Positions 4,794-6,054 of a stretch of 6,054 bases of DNA are shown piece by piece. Made by a program: the position numbers and the translations under genes. Position 1 is the first letter of the stretch; each line of letters begins with the position of its first letter. Below the pieces are notes generated by a model. It saw only the letters and a program-made list of their open reading frames with translations, was not told the DNA's origin and made no database searches. Source of the DNA: Acidobacteriota bacterium (GTDB taxonomy: Bacteria; Acidobacteriota; Thermoanaerobaculia; Thermoanaerobaculales; Sulfomarinibacteraceae); NCBI GenBank assembly GCA_030637805.1, contig DAOWFV010000241.1, forward strand, positions 1-6,054, written 5' to 3'.

Positions 4794-6054
4794 ATGCCAG
4801 CGACAATCGAGACGATCCTTGAGGCGCCGGAACCGTTCCTCGTCGGGGCCTGGCTCGTCGAGCCGACGTTGAACCGGCTCACCCGCGGTGACACCTCGGT
4901 CCAGCTCGAGCTCAAGGCGATGGACGTGCTGCTCTGCCTGGCCGCCCACGCCGGCGAGGTCGTGCCCAAGCACCAGGTTCTCGACGCGGTGTGGCAGACC
5001 GAGTTCGTGTCCGACAACACCCTGGCGCGCCGCATCGCCGAGCTGCGCGAGGCGCTCGACGACGATGCCCAGAACCCCCGCTACATCGAGACCATCCGTA
5101 AGCGCGGCTACCGGCTCATCGCCGAGGTCAGCGCCGCCGGCGTGCCGGCCGAAACCGGATCGGCGTTTCCCGAAACCCCGCCGGCCACGGCCGAGGACCA
5201 CAACCCCTACCCAGGCCTGGCCGCCTTCACCGAGGCCGACGCCGGTTTTTTCTTCGGACGCGAGACCGAGGTGGCCTCGCTGTGGCGCAAGATCAGCTCG
5301 CGGCGGCTGCTGGCGGTCATCGGGCCCTCGGGTAGCGGCAAGACCTCGCTTCTTCGCGCTGGTGTGGCGCCGGCGGCGCCGGCCGGCTGGCGGGTGGTGG
5401 TCTTCACCCCCGGTGAAAACCCGAACCTGTCGCTCGCCCGCGCTCTGGCCCCCGACCACGCCGGCGACCCCGCCGCAGTAGGGCGGTTGGTGGGCATCAC
5501 CGATCCCGACATCGCCGTGGGCGTGGTCTCGAGATGGCGCGGTCGGTGGCGGGAGGCGCTGGTCGTGGTCGACCAGTTCGAGGAGCTCTTCACCCTTAAC
5601 GCCCCGCACACGCAAGCAGCCTTCGTCGGGCTCCTTCGCAGGTTGGTCGATGCAGCGGACGTGCACATCGCGCTTGTCCTCCGGCACGACTTCCTGTCCC
5701 GTTGCCAGCAGTTCCCCGTGATCGCACCGATCTTCAAGGACCTGACCGTCATTGGACCACCGGCGGGCGAGGCGCTGCGGCGGGCGCTCAAGGAGCCCGC
5801 GGCGCGCCTCCTTCACCGATTCGAGAGCGAGTTGCTGGTGGACGAGATGATCGCCGATGTGGAAGACGAGCGGGGCGCGCTGCCGCTACTCGCCTTTGCG
5901 GTCCACCGGCTCTGGCAGGAGCGGGATCGCGAGAAGCGATCACTCACTCAGGAGGCCTATCGCCGCATCGGCGGCGTCATGGTCGCACTCAACGACGACG
6001 AAGCATCCCGCCTGGAACACACGCTGGGCGAGCTCGAACAGGCCGGTGTTCGCG
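4794..6054 (+). CDS. OmpR-type winged-helix / nSTAND1 NTPase regulator (3' end cut off)
   Basis: 420 residues are visible and the frame is still open at the window end. Residues about 14-112 are an OmpR/CadC-type winged helix. LELKAMDVLLCLAAHAGEVV is the first helical block, VSDNTLARRIAELREAL (about 72-88) the recognition-helix region, and YIETIRKRGYRLIAEV (97-112) the wing. A Pro/Ala/Glu-rich linker (113-136) leads to NPYPGLAAFTEADAGFFFGRE (about 137-156), the usual opening of nSTAND1 domains. Walker A is GPSGSGKTS (177-185) and Walker B is ALVVVDQFEELFT (255-267). LRHDF (296-300) fits the sensor strand, and GALPLLAFAVHRLW (361-374) and LTQEAYRRIGGV (384-395) are typical of the lid region. 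STAND ATPases are ligand-gated switches that often oligomerise. Joined to a DNA-binding domain this implies an ATP-dependent transcription factor; its sensor (often WD40 or TPR repeats) would lie downstream. The ATG at 4794 fits the promoter and domain start. No membrane segment is seen. Confidence 0.9.
   Translation, partial: MPATIETILEAPEPFLVGAWLVEPTLNRLTRGDTSVQLELKAMDVLLCLAAHAGEVVPKHQVLDAVWQTEFVSDNTLARRIAELREALDDDAQNPRYIETIRKRGYRLIAEVSAAGVPAETGSAFPETPPATAEDHNPYPGLAAFTEADAGFFFGRETEVASLWRKISSRRLLAVIGPSGSGKTSLLRAGVAPAAPAGWRVVVFTPGENPNLSLARALAPDHAGDPAAVGRLVGITDPDIAVGVVSRWRGRWREALVVVDQFEELFTLNAPHTQAAFVGLLRRLVDAADVHIALVLRHDFLSRCQQFPVIAPIFKDLTVIGPPAGEALRRALKEPAARLLHRFESELLVDEMIADVEDERGALPLLAFAVHRLWQERDREKRSLTQEAYRRIGGVMVALNDDEASRLEHTLGELEQAGVR

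Noticed and set aside
4284..5816. 510-codon open frame on the minus strand across the intergenic repeat and nSTAND gene
   Set aside because: It crosses two unrelated units, is rich in Arg/Gly/Pro as expected of an out-of-frame GC-rich read, and opposes a gene with intact winged-helix and Walker motifs.
1..6054. tRNA, rRNA, insertion sequence or toxin-antitoxin genes
   Set aside because: I found no cloverleaf with anticodon arm, no rRNA-like conserved blocks, no transposase motifs and no small paired genes.

Overview
This GC-rich window reads as a chromosomal fragment of an environmental bacterium. The best guess is Acidobacteriota (Thermoanaerobaculia-like) or a related GC-rich phylum, at low to moderate confidence. 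Three things point there: a secreted beta-propeller protein ending in an 'FIPAAA...FFQTDVDVSNAG...' module that I associate with those lineages, an OmpR-type winged-helix/nSTAND1 ATPase protein, and intergenic repeats carrying GTCATCCTG and GGATCCCC motifs. No taxonomic marker is present, so this rests on style.

Layout. Positions 1-757 (minus strand) hold hypA and the first 123 codons of hypB, overlapping by 4 bases (ATGA). They encode the nickel-insertion accessory proteins for [NiFe]-hydrogenase (and possibly urease). A 276-bp divergent intergenic region (758-1033) follows. It holds a probable leaderless hypA promoter, an 18-bp perfect palindrome, two inverted arrays of a degenerate 7-bp repeat, and a plus-strand promoter. 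At 1034-2554 (plus) lies an extended-SDR NAD-dependent epimerase/dehydratase-like protein with an unusual all-helical C-terminal extension resembling RsbRD-type N-terminal domains. Its stop codon sits inside a third short 7-bp repeat run. At 2732-4393 (plus) is a secreted five-bladed beta-propeller protein whose ribosome binding site is buried in a 5' leader hairpin. The 400-bp gap 4394-4793 carries a GC-rich hairpin, a 196-bp palindromic intergenic repeat element, and a well-formed promoter. At 4794-6054 (plus, cut by the window end) is an OmpR-type winged helix fused to an nSTAND1 NTPase.

How the parts relate. hypA and hypB form one transcription unit. The other three genes look like separate units, each with its own upstream signal, and nothing links them into a pathway. 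Three of the four visible transcription units (hypAB, the SDR gene, the nSTAND gene) show a -10-like hexamer only 6-11 bp before the start codon and no Shine-Dalgarno, which suggests leaderless or nearly leaderless mRNAs. The propeller gene is the exception, with a strong but sequestered Shine-Dalgarno. I see no defence island, CRISPR array, transposase or RNA gene. The points most worth following are the SDR-helical fusion, the sequestered ribosome binding site, the 7-bp repeat arrays and the winged-helix/nSTAND1 protein.
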